A stretch of 64,000 bases of DNA from Pontederia crassipes (Eukaryota; Streptophyta; Magnoliopsida; Commelinales; Pontederiaceae), in assembly GCA_030549335.1 (NCBI GenBank), contig CM060193.1:65139646-65203645 (forward strand), written 5' to 3'. The translations under genes and the position numbers were made by a program. The notes under the pieces are model-generated. The model did not search any database and was not told where the DNA came from. It saw nothing but the letters and a program-made list of their open reading frames with translations. The stretch's first letter is position 1; the number at the start of each line of letters is the position of its first letter. This document shows positions 43,578 to 54,895 of this stretch, piece by piece.

Positions 43578-45114
43578 TTAGCAGGTCCATTGCTCCAGGA
43601 TTCTGTAGTTGTTGGGGTAGGCAAACCCCTCCATTAGTAATGACTCTGCCATGATCCTGTAGGCCTCCTGTGTGAGGTGAAAGCCATCCCAGCTGATGTA
43701 TTTGGTTGGGTCACTGCATGTCCCACTTCCTGCTTGGCCACACATCACATTGAGATCAAAGTTGTACCGCCCTCCACCTCCACAGCACGCCTTCAGCAAA
43801 GAATTCTTGTTGAATCCTGATCAAAGGCAACTACAGGCTCTTAGGAAAAGCTTAATCAGCATGCAGAAATTCGCAACATGATCAGATACATGTAATTACC
43901 TAAATCCATGGCATTGTCAAGCAGATACATGTAAGCTTGGTAGTAGTCTGCATACGCGACTGTAACTTCTGGATGTTCTTGTTGTAGTTCTTCAAGTGCC
44001 TTCTGAAGTTGTTCATTGTGGTAGACTGCAAAAGAGTTATAGCTCCTCAAGCAACCTTTGTCGTCATAGTCGGTTGTGTCCACGGAGCTGAACATTGTTA
44101 GGTAGCTTGGTGCACATCCAATTGGGAAGTTCCCAGGAACAACCAGTTGAACAGCTCCTTGGTTGATAACAATCTTGCCAAAATTCAGAAACCAGATAAG
44201 AAAAGCAGTTCAAGAACTACACAGACACCTTGCGATTGTGATTCCAATGAAATTGAATTTGTGGTGCAAGAAGGCTTAGTCAACCTTGGTAGCGTTTATT
44301 ATGCTTTGTACAACTTGCGGCACGTAGCTCTTCACGAAGTCTATTGTTCTTCCTTGGAAGAAGACACGGTTGTAGTCGTTGCCGCCGATTTCGCCGACCA
44401 GGAACAATGCACGCTCGAGCATCTTTCCGCACTCTAAGAGTTCACAAAGCAATCAGTACATTATCACAATGTTGAAACTTGTTGATCCCCCGGCTGAAAA
44501 AGATTGCATTCACCTGCCTCCGAGGTGCATGAGGAGTTGAGATGTTCCTTGAACCATTCAAGTTGGGTACTCAGTGCAACAGTACTATTAGAGATGGTGT
44601 TTATGGCTCTGTCTAAGAAGAAGGCATTATCTAGTGCCGTTGCTCCAGCTACAGCAAAATTTACACCACTGTCGAAGTTGCCACCTTTGTCCAAGTAGGG
44701 GTTGATGAATGAAATGTTGAGGTTTAAAGCTGCGGCGCCAAAAGGAATTTAAGCTGATATTGTTATAACATATGTAAGGTGATCACTAAGACTATGTAGT
44801 CCTTTTAGAGATATCAAACACTGAAGTGTGAAACAGAAGTCTGAGAAAGAAGAAGATTGCAAACCGAAATAATCAATCATGAGAAGGCCGTCGGAACAGC
44901 GGCCGGTAGGCTTCTTATACGTCTCGCCGTATGGGAAGCTGCCTATGGGAGCCAAGAATCCGTCAGCTCCTCTTCGCAGAAGGTTGCCTGTGTCAGCTAT
45001 GGAGTCCCCAAAGCTGTATATGGAATTGAGGAAACAGAGCTTTGATTGTGCAAAGCACAGTGGAGCATGCTGAATTGATAACACAGAGAGAATCAGCCAC
45101 CAGAAGGTCTCCAT
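43578..45114 (-). CDS. GDSL esterase/lipase, secreted
   Basis: Exons are 45114-44865, 44729-44514, 44433-44285, 44173-43900 and 43816-43578. All introns are GT-AG, giving 375 residues, normal for plant GDSL (SGNH) lipases. The start at 45114 (METFWWLILSVLS) begins a clear signal peptide; an in-frame Met 16 codons upstream is less likely. Block I is FGDSIADTGN with the nucleophile Ser38. Block II Gly is in NFAVAGATALD. Block III is GEIGGNDYN (Asn174). Block V is WDGFHLTQEAY (Asp340, His343). All four catalytic blocks are present, so an active hydrolase of acyl or acetyl esters in the secretory path or apoplast is expected; the substrate is unknown. It is divergent from the acyl carrier protein gene, with 1.16 kb between the start codons. 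Confidence 0.93.
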
Positions 45115-45914
45115 TGCCACTTTGAATTCATGTGTTATGCTCTTGGGGACTCTTATGAACAACTGTGTTCCAAATTTGTTGAGCGGATCATCTGATACCT
45201 ACTTATGAGCAACTGTTGGGCATGTAGAATCAACATTGTTAGGTCCAATGTTTCATTTGTTAGGTGCACTTATATATTTCCAAGCCCATCCAACTAGATA
45301 AACTGTAGAATCAATTGACTCTTTGCTGTGTATGTATATAGAAACGCCAATTAACTTCGGGGAATTCACCAAACTAATGTTCTGCCAGATGCCACTTGCA
45401 ATAAAAATGATTTTGCTGGTTTATACCTTCACCCATATTACATATAACTCAATATAATAATAAAATATAGGTAGAATTCCTCCAGCTGCTATTAAACAAC
45501 CACTCTGTCTAAAAAAGTTCAATATTACTATCAATTTGTAACAGTTTTTTTTTTTTAACTATCAACAGCAACAAGAAAAATGGCTTCAGAAGATGCGAAG
45601 AAGAGGAAAATGAAGTGCATGTCTTGCATTTACTAGTACCATGACAGAAAGCTAAAGAATTGGATAAATTTTATTTTGAAAACACTGAGAAACAAATTTG
45701 TGTTTCAGGTTTTTTTTTCTTGATACTGCATATATTAAGAGAAAGCAGGAACTGACACATTAATAAGAAGGACAAATAGGACGAATTAAAGTGCAAAAGA
45801 AAAAAAAAGTGCATCCATTGCATTCATTGCTATCATGAAGGAACGCCTACATTTTCCTTTTTTTTTAAAAAAAAAGACTGAAATAAACAGGATGATCAGA
45901 AAAAAGAATAACTT

Positions 45915-45958
45915 GATCAGTATTATTTCAAATTGGAGGAAATTCCACATCCATGAAC
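45915..45958 (+). repeat. 44-bp direct repeat, unit 1
   Basis: Starts GATCAGTATTATTTCAAATT and ends CCATGAAC. It matches unit 2 at all but a few positions; the unit spacing is 78 bases. Confidence 0.8.
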
Positions 45959-45992
45959 AAACAAACATGAGGTTAAGAAGAATTAACAACCG

Positions 45993-46036
45993 GATCAGAA
46001 ATATTTCAAATTGCAGAAAATTCCACAGCCATGAAC
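45993..46036 (+). repeat. 44-bp direct repeat, unit 2
   Basis: Starts GATCAGAAATATTTCAAATT and ends CCATGAAC. It is located 235-278 bases upstream of the ACP start codon. Confidence 0.8.
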
Positions 46037-46270
46037 TGGCCATCGGAGAACAAAGGGCGAGGGGTCCACACAGCAGATTGAGGCTCCCATCCGCCACTCA
46101 GACGCTGCGTCTGCATATTGTGGATAAAACAGCGACTCCACGCACTCCCTTGTCTATCACTCTGCCTTCTTTTATCTCCCTCCTTTGTTCTCATTTCCTT
46201 CTAAGATATCCAGGGATTTGTGCCACTTCCTCAGTTCTCCAACTTTCTGCAGTACTTTTTTGTGACTCCA

Positions 46271-48059
46271 ATGGCCGCTGTCTCTGCTACCTCTGTGAGG
46301 CTTGGCTCCTCCTTGACGCCAGCAACCTTGAGCAACCAGGTTGTCTTGTTACTCCTGGAAAAAAAAAATTTCGCGTTTTGTCTTCCATAAGTTAACTAGC
46401 TTTCTTATTTCTTTTCTCTGTTTGAGTAGCTCCTGGTTGGTTTTCTGAAACCTCAGTATGTTATTGACGCATGAACGTTAGATTTTTTTGGGTCAAAGTT
46501 CTCAAATTTTTGTTGTAATTATGAGTGTATCTTACTATTTGCTGCATAATAGTGGTTACTGTTCTACCGAAGTGTGGCTGTTTATTATGTAAAGGTCAAT
46601 GCCTTCTTCCATCAATCGGAAAAAAATAAGTCTGCAATTTGGGTTGTCTTTCCTGCCGCACCGTCACTCTTCTATTATAGATTCTAGGACAGTTAGTTTG
46701 TTCATCTTTCAGTTTTGAAATATATGTTGCGTAAATAATAGGTAAATGATAATGCATTGTGTCAGAGTACGTAGCTGTAGCAAATGATATTGTCGACATG
46801 GAAGAGCTAAGAGCTGTCTTTTCATTTTGTTAACATTAGAGTAGGATTGTGTAGACAAGAGCTTGGTGAGGCATTGAGAATGGGAACAATAGTGCTCAGG
46901 TTCAAAACTTTGGCATCAGTCAATTCTTTGTGAAGAAGAATTGAAAACAATATTAGATTGCTTACCTCACTTTCTGAATGTGATTTTTGTAGTTCATGCC
47001 AAGAGTACTGATTATCATTCATGTGTTTTATTTATTGCCTAGCATAGTGCCAGACAGAAGTCCCTCATATCCAAATTTCTGTAAGGATGCTGAATTTTAC
47101 CATGCATTCAGTAAATGCATCTTGATTACCCGTCCATGTATTGCACAAACTTTAGGACATCTGGTTTATGTTCCATAAACTTAGTGGAGCTTGCACGATG
47201 GAGTTTAGAAGCTAAAATAGCTAAGATATACTACATCTCAGGTTCCAAGTCCGGATAAAAGAGGAAGGTTGTGTTAGGCCCCGACAGTCAGTGTAAAACT
47301 TTGTCGAATCTCATGAACATAGATCAACGAATGGCGTCGTATGATCCATGTGGCCGACCCCACCTAGTGGGATAAGACTTTATTGTTGTTGTATACTACA
47401 TCTCAGGTCGATGTTTGGTATAAGTATCTTGATGTGAATATAATTGTTTTATTGCTCACTGGTGCCATCTTATGCATAGCAGTATGGAAGGGCTTTCAGC
47501 ATGAAGTCAGTCAATTTCAGCTCAACAAAGTTCAATGCTCCGTCGTTGAAGTCATCAGGCTTTCAAATTGTTTGCGCGGTATCCCTCTTCAGATATGCAT
47601 TAGTAGTTTCTCTTTCTCAGAAATAGTCTGACATAAATCATCAGAAGATTGATAACCAGACTACAATTAATCTGTAAGTAATTTGTTTATAGGCCAAGCC
47701 AGAGACAGTAGGCAAAGTAATGGAGATTGTGAAAGAGCAGCTAGCATTGTCTGATGAGACAGCCCTTACGCCTGATTCTACATTTTCGGCCCTTGGTGCT
47801 GATTCTTTGGACACGGTATCCTCATGCAAGTTCACTGTTTTGCATTCTACTATTTGCATCAGTATGTGATTTAATTTGGAAATATAGAAACGTTTTGTTG
47901 GTAACATATGCCTTTGAGTTGCAGGTGGAGATAGTGATGCAACTAGAGGAGAGCTTCGACATCAGCATCGAAGAAGATAACTCTCAAAACATTACCACTG
48001 TGCAGGATGCAGCAGACTTGATTGAGAAGCTTGTTCAAAAGAAAACTGAGGCAGCTTAG
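46271..48059 (+). CDS. ACP: plastid acyl carrier protein
   Basis: Exons are 46271-46339, 47483-47578, 47693-47815 and 47925-48059. All joins are phase 0 and the product has 140 residues. The four-exon plan with a 23-codon first exon matches plant plastid ACP genes. Residues 1-55 are a Ser-rich transit peptide ending VCA. The mature part starts AKPETV at 56. The 4'-phosphopantetheine Ser93 is in GADSLDT, followed by [12 protein letters not shown] carries growing acyl chains in type II fatty acid synthesis in the stroma. The acceptor of exon 2 is a TAGCAG tandem, so the exon may instead start at 47480 and add one Gln to the transit peptide. Intron 1 (1.1 kb) holds a SINE. The gene looks complete and functional. 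Confidence 0.95.
47243..47391 (+). mobile_element. Au-type SINE copy 2 in ACP intron 1
   Basis: Flanked by a perfect 16-bp target-site duplication TATACTACATCTCAGG (47227-47242 and 47392-47407). The insert is 149 bases and ends in TTGTTGTTG. It lacks the first 25-30 bases present in the copies at 4071 and 51175, so it is 5'-truncated. It lies in the same orientation as the host gene. Confidence 0.88.
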
Positions 48060-48490
48060 GAGTTAAGACCCAAAATCCGTGTGGTTTGACCATTGGAAAA
48101 GTTTTCAAGTAGGCAAGAATTGATTCATTATGGATATGGACATGATTATGTTCATCTGTTTTTAGTTCCTTAAGCAATTGATGATGTTAGCTCTGAGATA
48201 CTAAAGAATTTTGAAGCTATAATTTCCAGTCAGTCAATTGCTGCTTCCAAATTGGTAGGTAGGCGAGCTCTTTCATGTGAAGTTTGTCATTGTTTTTTTG
48301 AGATAAACATTTGGTAATATTCAAATGACTCTTTACCATCATCATGTTGTGAAACATATTTACATTACAACCATGCGAGCCTTAAGAACATGATATCAAT
48401 TTGCAGATGCATGCTGCTAGATTATAACATCGACTATGTTTGATTGCTCATGCTAAGATGAAAAGGGAACGCTCCAAGAAGAAATGGATG
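48060..48490. other. ACP 3' UTR and downstream spacer
   Basis: Non-coding, AT-rich; the first few hundred bases after the TAG are probably the 3' UTR. No clean AATAAA was identified. Confidence 0.4.
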
Positions 48491-48998
48491 AGTAAATTAC
48501 ACTAAATGCTCTTCAATTTTGACATTTGCTCAGGGATCCTCTCCAACTTCGTAACGTGAATGTCCTCTATTTTATAATTTGATTCACGAAATGCCCTTCT
48601 AATCGGGAATATCCAGTTTTCCAGTTGACCGTTGATGTGGCGATGCTCTCTCTCCGCCATGCAGGGGAGCATCCGACATGGCACTATCACGCAGACTCGA
48701 CATCAACAAATTAATAAATAATAATAAAATGATAAAATAAGAATATAATAATATAATAATTAAAGATAAAAATAATAATTAAAGAGGGGCATCGCTCTCC
48801 TCTACGACCTCGCCCCATCGCTAGCAGGGTCACAGGGAAGGGGGCGCTCTCTTCGTTGGCACGCTCTGGCCGCCCCCTAGGGGGCTATGCATTTTCTTAT
48901 ATTTTTTTATGATACCACGTTGAATTGTTGATACGTGAAGAAGAGAGTGTCATCACGTCAGCGAAATAATTGAGTATTTCCGATCGAAAGGACGTTCC
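48491..48998. mobile_element. TIR element with GC-rich core, right end truncated
   Basis: The left end has AAATTACACTAAATGCTCTTC, like the ends of the 54.1- and 56.2-kb elements. The inner left arm (CCCTTCTAATCGGGAATATC, then GACCGTTGATGTGG) is mirrored on the right by the reverse complement CCTTTCGATCGGAAATACTC and TGACGTGATGAC. The core at about 48785-48890 is GC-rich. The outer part of the right arm is missing. Non-autonomous. Confidence 0.55.
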
Positions 48999-48999
48999 A

Positions 49000-49090
49000 T
49001 TAGATATTGAATCGATGGTGTTCGGTTCAACTAGTCAAACCAACTTATAATCTTTAAATCCGCCGTTAGATATTGAATCGATGGTGTTCG
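49000..49090 (+). repeat. 25-bp perfect direct repeat pair
   Basis: A 25-base unit beginning TTAGATATTGAATCGATGG occurs at 49000-49024 and again at 49066-49090, 66 bases apart, at the right edge of the preceding TIR element. It may be a slippage or repair footprint. Confidence 0.8.
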
Positions 49091-49719
49091 AACGACGTAG
49101 CATGGTGTTCATATATATAATAAGCAATAATAATATGAAAAAAAAAGATGACAAATTGTGAACCATCGGAGGGAGGAACGAAAAGAAATTTGCTGGAAAG
49201 AGAAAATGGCAAATTATTTGGTTGAAAATTAATTTTGAATTCTATAACTTCTTTTCTCTATATCATTGTTTCTCGTTAGGCAAATTGTGTAGGTTTTCTG
49301 ATTTTTAATCACTGACAGTCTGACGCCTCTTACGTTCTGGAATGAAAGGAAGAAAAAAAATTTAAGAAAAAAGGCTGGACACATGATTCGTTATTAACTT
49401 ATTATTGGTGCTGGCATATATATGTAACTGCAAAATAATAATAATAATAATTTAAGCACATTAAAAGCCCGCTATAATTTTGAAGAGACGCCTCGGCTCA
49501 GGTCCGCGTTTCCTGCTATATATTCACACAAGTAATGTTTATCTGATTAGAAGCAAAAGCAGCAAAAGCGGCCAGGTGCAGTTCATCTCCTCCGAAATCC
49601 GAATAAAATCCCAAATACCACTATTTCATAGATGCTCACTTCTTCCTGCTGTTTATTCTCTCCGGCGATCGATCGATCGATCCGCGCATTGTTTGGTGTG
49701 GCCATTCAGTGTCTGATCA

Positions 49720-49723
<4 letters not shown>

Positions 49724-49777
<54 letters not shown>
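49724..49777. repeat. (CT)27 microsatellite
   Basis: Perfect CT run preceded by a GATC run (49667-49682) and a TATATA-containing site near 49516. The layout could be a plant promoter and leader on the plus strand, but no coding exon follows, so only the repeat is called. Confidence 0.85.
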
Positions 49778-49780
<3 letters not shown>

Positions 49781-51174
49781 CTACATCCATCAAGGTGTAA
49801 TCTCTTCAACTGCTGAATGTTCTCAGGTACCGCCCTCTGTTCATCATTCGTGTTTATACTTTATATATATTGACTTTTGTTTTCTTCAATAAGGACCTTA
49901 AGTTTTGATGCAAAGTTCGATTTTTTTTTTTGTTTAGTTACATATAGACAATTCTAACTTGATCGAGTAAGGTATGTTCTGTGATACAGAACACAAAGTG
50001 CTACACTACGCACGTTCATTTTATCCAGAAAAAAGTTACAAAGTGCAGCTGCAAGTTACAAAAACGTTTTTTCGATGATGGTAGGATATCATTATCAAAG
50101 TAGAGGTTTGGCGATACAATGGGTTAGTTGTGTTGCTCTGAACTCAGTTGGTCTCTTTACATAGTCAAGCGTTTTAGCAAAATTCTCTTACGGACGCTTC
50201 AGCGAAAATTTTTAGGAGTATTCTGTGTGTGATTCAGATTTGATTTACTTCCTTATCACGAGATAAATGTCATATTTTCAAGAGATTTATTTAGAGCTCA
50301 GTCCGTATGTAATTCATATCATTTGTTAAAAAGGAGTGCCTATATAAACTCCCTAGGGGTCTAGACAGAGACCCATCCTTGTAATCATCATTTTTTCATA
50401 ACAAAGAGCCGTCACCGTTTTTCTTCTTCGCATTCTTTTGTGTTTCGTGCAATCCATCTCTTCCTTTTTTCGTAACAGTTGCAAATAGTTTCATTAGTGT
50501 TAGTGACTTTCGAATCGACTTATGGATTCACCACTTTGATTAAGGGTCTGTTTTGCATTTTTATCTCGATTTTAAATTAATTGAGTGCTAATAATCTTAG
50601 ACATCGAAGGTTCCTGAGTAGATAAAAAATAGTAAATTAAGACCCATCATTAGTTAGATGAAGATGATTCTTGATAAAAGAGAAAATAAATTGAAAAAGT
50701 ATAAAATAGAAGGATATTATATATATTTAGCACTAAATTTTACTAATAAAAATTTAGGTTAAGATCTTTTGAATCGCGAGTACATTTGGTAATACATCAA
50801 ATTCGTTGTTCTGTGAAAGAAAAAAAAGATATGCATTATTTGCTTTTAGAGTTGAAGCTCGGAGTTGGGTCTGGTCAGTGGCCACACATAAAACCATTTT
50901 CGTTATCGGATAAGATTTTGGCAATCTACTGTATATATAGATTCAATTATAGATTCTTCTTCTCATGAATAAGAAGATAGGAGACATTGTATCTCTCCTT
51001 CAAAGGAGGAACACACTCATTAAATTCTTACTTAATTATTAGTTACATATATGAATTTAATGAGTGTGTCCCTCCAATGTCTCATATTTTTTATTCATCA
51101 GATTAAAAATTTATGAATCAAATTTAAAGTCTTTAAGTGGAAATGAACGAAATAAGATCCACAGATTTCTAATC
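49778..51174. other. AT-rich stretch with LTR-like debris
   Basis: At about 50340-50478 a TATA-like CTATATAAACTCCCTAGGGG is followed by GACAGAGACCC, a T-rich segment and an end in CGTAACA. This resembles the U3-R-U5 end of an LTR and matches the minus-strand copy near 9.8 kb around the TATA box. No internal retrotransposon domain was found. Confidence 0.35.
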
Positions 51175-51351
51175 CAACAACAACAACAAAGTTTTATCCC
51201 ACTAGGTGGGGTCGACTATATGGATCATACGACGCATATTCGTTGATCCATGTTCATAAGATTCGACAAGATTTTACGCTGGCTGTCGGGGCCTAACACA
51301 ACCCTCCTCCTTTATCCAGGGCTTGGGATCGGCTATAAAATATAGGCGGAG
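51175..51351 (-). mobile_element. Au-type SINE copy 3
   Basis: Inverse orientation: the TTG tail appears as CAACAACAACAA at the left and the 5' end CTCCGCCTAT at the right. It carries the same internal landmarks as copies 1 and 2. The probable short target-site duplication is TTCTAATC (51167-51174 and 51352-51359). At about 177 bases it is the most complete copy. Confidence 0.8.
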
Positions 51352-51674
51352 TTCTAATCTAATAAATAAAAATATAAAAGACACGGTGTCCCTCCTTTAA
51401 ATAGGGGACACCTTCAATTTTTCCATTAAGTAAAATAATCTAGATATCCATATCCGTTATACAACTTTTTAAACATATTGAGCGAAGAATAGAAATAATG
51501 ACAAGCACATAAAACTGAAGTAAAGTCATTACTAATTATTATGGAAAAATCTTGTAGCAATAAAACTTTCTGTCCTTTTTATTTTCACTAATCTTTGAAT
51601 ATGTAAATTTAATATTAATTTTTTTTTCAAAATTGTGGATGAAATAAATTAATTGTATCAATTTATCTGAAATA

Positions 51675-53105
51675 ACACTACAAGAAAATCCTTATATACT
51701 GACGGTGACAGTCATCTGTAAAGAGACAAAAATTGTCGTAAATGAATATTTTCGACGGATCACATCTGTGCGAAAACTAGGCATCACAAATTATTTTCGA
51801 CGATTATCGAAGGACCGCCGAACCTTCGACGGCCAATTTGTCAGTGCGAACCGTCGAAAAGCACCGATGGGTCAAGCCATCGAGACTTAAGATAGTTGAG
51901 CCATCGATAAGAATCGACAGTTTGAGTTGTCGATATGTACTGATGGTTCGAGTCATCTATAAATATCGACTGACTAAGCTGTCGATATGTATCGACGATT
52001 TCAACCGTCCAAAACGTTTGACGGCTCGAACCGTCGATAATTATCGACGGCTTTAGCTGTCGAAAGCTTTCAACGACTACGATTGTCGAATTTGGCAATT
52101 TCGACGGTCTGAGTCATCAAAATAATTAAAAAAAATAAAAATATCATTTCAAATTTTAAAAAACACTAGGAATTTAAGTGAAATGCAAATTAAATAGATT
52201 GAAATTAAATTAAATTAAATGTAATTACAACATCGTTACAAATTTATTTCACTCATCGTCGTCCTCCTCGTCATCGAGCTCGCCACGCATCACACATCAT
52301 TTTTTTATCTCTTTCTTTTGAGCTATGGCCATGCGTCGCTCACGTTGTTCGAACTCTTGTTCGAACTCCTTTTTGAGCTTCTGAGTGGCCTCTTGTATGA
52401 GCTCATGTTTAACCTCCTATCTGATTTCCTATCGGACATCGAATAAACGTTGTTTTCACATATTGTCAAACATTTGCTGCATATCTTGACAGTCGAATAC
52501 TGATTTACGGCCATATCCAATATCTGCACTATTAACAGATGACTCGAGACCGTAAATACGACCCTTTTTGATGCCAACATGATCTGTCGTGTCGTCCCCT
52601 CCTACGTGACCAGTGTAATATGCTCGACTTCTCTTGTCTTGTACCCCTCTTGAAAATTGTAAAAAATATATTAACTATTTTCACATGACGAATTTAATAT
52701 CTTATGTTGTGAACTATTTTTTTACCCATGTCTCACGAGCAAACGATGAAACTCGTTCTTTATTTTTTTCTGATGGGTTCTGAGAAATCTGAGTAGGTGT
52801 TCTACCCGTCTCTTTCTCCTACAGTTAAATTTTTCATATAAAATATTCTTACACTTCAATGTAATAATTTATTAAAAAAATACTATTCTTTTCACAATCT
52901 TGCTTGTGGATATACATCCACTCACATGCGAACAGGCCTGATCAGACTCTCGATTTATTTTTGCTTTTTTGCATTTAGATTTGTACTCCTCGATGGACCA
53001 CTTCCTTAGCAATTCAACCCAAACAGCTTCATGACCCAATTGGGCCGTTCTCCTGCAAAATATCTTTTTTTCGCATTGGAGATCCAAAATGTATCGTACA
53101 ATCAT
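51675..53105 (-). mobile_element. CACTA (En/Spm) transposon remnant
   Basis: The left end starts with CACTACAAGAAAA, the canonical CACTA terminus. It is followed by about 450 bases of subterminal repeats built on TCGACGG and its variants (51740-52110) in both orientations, as bound by TNPA-type proteins. Transposase-derived coding pieces follow on the minus strand. The opposite terminus (TTTTCTTGTAGTG) was not found in the window, so the element is truncated or diverged. Confidence 0.8.
52738..53105 (-). pseudogene. En/Spm-type (Ptta) transposase fragment
   Basis: The minus frame from 53105 reads WVELLRKWSIEEYKSKCKKA, then KINRES and HVSG, a shape I know from plant En/Spm (Ptta) transposase domains. 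A second piece (about 52820-52738) reads KETGRTPTQISQNP, then FARE, matching the next conserved block (G-R-x-P-T-Q). An intron or frameshift separates them. Not functional as it stands. Confidence 0.6.
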
Positions 53106-53159
53106 AAATCATGATTAATGTGCAATCATAAATTACCAATGTACTGCTTGTGTGGATAC

Positions 53160-53744
53160 GGGATATATATATGTATTGTCATAATATAACTAAAAAACTT
53201 CACTGAAAATTATTGTTTTTTTATTAAGTTTGGTTTATTATAATTTCTTGTCATAATATATTGTCATAATGTAGTTAATAATTTACTCTATAATTTGTTT
53301 TTTTATGAATTCTAGTTAACTATAATTTATCATTATAATGTTATTACAATAACATTATGAATTTAATGTTGATAATGCTATTTTTTATAATCAATATAAG
53401 TAATATATTAAACTTATTTAACATTATTTGAGTCACAGGCATTTGAATCAGATCATAGGTTTGCACACTTTTTTTATAGGTTTCATTTTCCTTTATTTTG
53501 CAAGTTTTGCAAGAGTAAAATAATATATAATAGACACTATTTTTTAATGATGTGGTAGTAATATTAGTTGTTGTTATAGATCAAATATCGTCCATAATAT
53601 CTTTTATTAATCAAAATACATAATTTATACTATATTCCATTTTAAAATTTGCGAGCATGATATTTCTCCTTTAACACCTTAATTTCTAGGTAAATTTCAC
53701 GATTTATCTTCCAAATTTAGTGATCATACACACATAGTTCTTCA
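53160..53744. other. very AT-rich stretch, nothing recognised
   Basis: Low-complexity A/T DNA without ORFs. It may be the decayed interior of the CACTA element. Confidence 0.4.
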
Positions 53745-53753
53745 ATTTTATTT

Positions 53754-53945
53754 GGGGATAAGGATTGTGTGGGGGAAAAAAGTGACCCATATATATGGGT
53801 CACTGTTGGATCGTGATCTGACGGTTCACAAACAAGCACTTATTTGTATACATCTTCATGTTACTTATTTGTGAACCGTCAAATCACGATCCAACAGTGA
53901 CCCATATATATGGGTCACTTTTTATCCCACACAATCCTTATCCCC
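53754..53945. mobile_element. palindromic Mutator-like MITE
   Basis: 192 bases flanked by a perfect 9-bp target-site duplication ATTTTATTT (53745-53753 and 53946-53954). The ends are GGGGATAAGGATTGTGTGGG and its complement. The arms of roughly 75 bases are almost perfect inverted repeats around a loop of about 40 bases. Each arm also holds the inner palindrome GTGACCCATATATATGGGTC. The 9-bp target points to a Mutator-type transposase. Near-identity of the arms suggests a recent insertion. Confidence 0.85.
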
Positions 53946-54118
53946 ATTTTATTTTGCAACAAGAATATCCTTCGTCATTTAATTTATTGCACACATTATT
54001 CCATGGACTGTCTATAATCAATCAATCTATTTAATCAATTACGTGACAAGTACATCACTGATTTTTCTCTCCGCTGCATCAACATTAGCTATTAAATAAT
54101 TCTTGATTGGAGAGAGAG

Positions 54119-54895
54119 ATAAATTTTACTAAATGCAATCCAATTTTACTCATGTTTTCAATTTTATCCTACAATTTTACTAACTTATTTCACCTATAGT
54201 CATTTTTACCTGTGGTAGCCTATTTCTCGATTACGTGATCTACGTAACATGTTTCTCTCTTCTCTGTGCGTACAAGGGTCCAATGTGACATATTATTAAA
54301 AAATAAACATAAAAAATTAAGATAATATTAGAATAATAATATAAAAATAATTAAAAATGAGGGGACATGCTCTCTCCAAACTCTCGGAGGGAGAGGAGGA
54401 TAGGGCGACCAACCCTGTCCCCCTAGTCGCATAGCCACGAGGTCCGATGGGGCAAGGAGAAGCACGGCGAAGATAAGGGTGACGAGGAGGAGCAGTTTCT
54501 ACTCCAGAGGAGGGGAGGGGAGGGGGCAAGTTGCCCCCTCCGCGTGCGGGATTAGGAGGGCGGGGGGCAAAGGAGGGTTCGACTATCCCCTTCCCTCCTC
54601 CCTCTAGCGCTTGAGAAAAAGGGGGAGGGGCAGCCGCCCCTCCTCTCTTTCGGAGGGAGCACACTCCTCTATTTTTTTGAAAAAAATTAATATTATTATT
54701 TTAATATTATCATAATATTTTATTTTTAAATAATATGGTATATTGGACATCTGCATGCATGGAGGAGAGAGAAATATGTCAGGTAGATCGCATAACCAAA
54801 AAATAGGGGATCATAGGTGAAATGGGCACATAAAGTAAAGTTAGATGATCGAGTTGAAAAATTGAATAAGTTGGAAGGTATTTAGTGAAATTTAC
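54119..54895. mobile_element. TIR element with GC-rich core
   Basis: The left end TAAATTTTACTAAATGC and, read inward from the right, TAAATTTCACTAAATAC start inverted arms of about 90 bases that also share TTTCACCTAT. The core (54360-54660) is very GC-rich with Pro/Gly-coding purine/pyrimidine tracts. A 115-codon minus ORF there has no recognised domain. Same family as the element at 56237. Confidence 0.65.

Larger units (their letters stand above)
45115..46270. promoter_or_regulatory. shared upstream region of the GDSL and ACP genes
   Basis: A divergent intergenic region. The right end (about 46080-46270) is pyrimidine-rich and fits the ACP 5' UTR. It contains a 44-bp direct repeat (45915-45958 and 45993-46036). 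No clear TATA box was identified for either gene. Confidence 0.5.

Noticed and set aside
45835..46395. 186-codon plus ORF overlapping the ACP leader and exon 1
   Set aside because: It is in a different frame from the ACP, reads through the intron 1 donor and has no homology.
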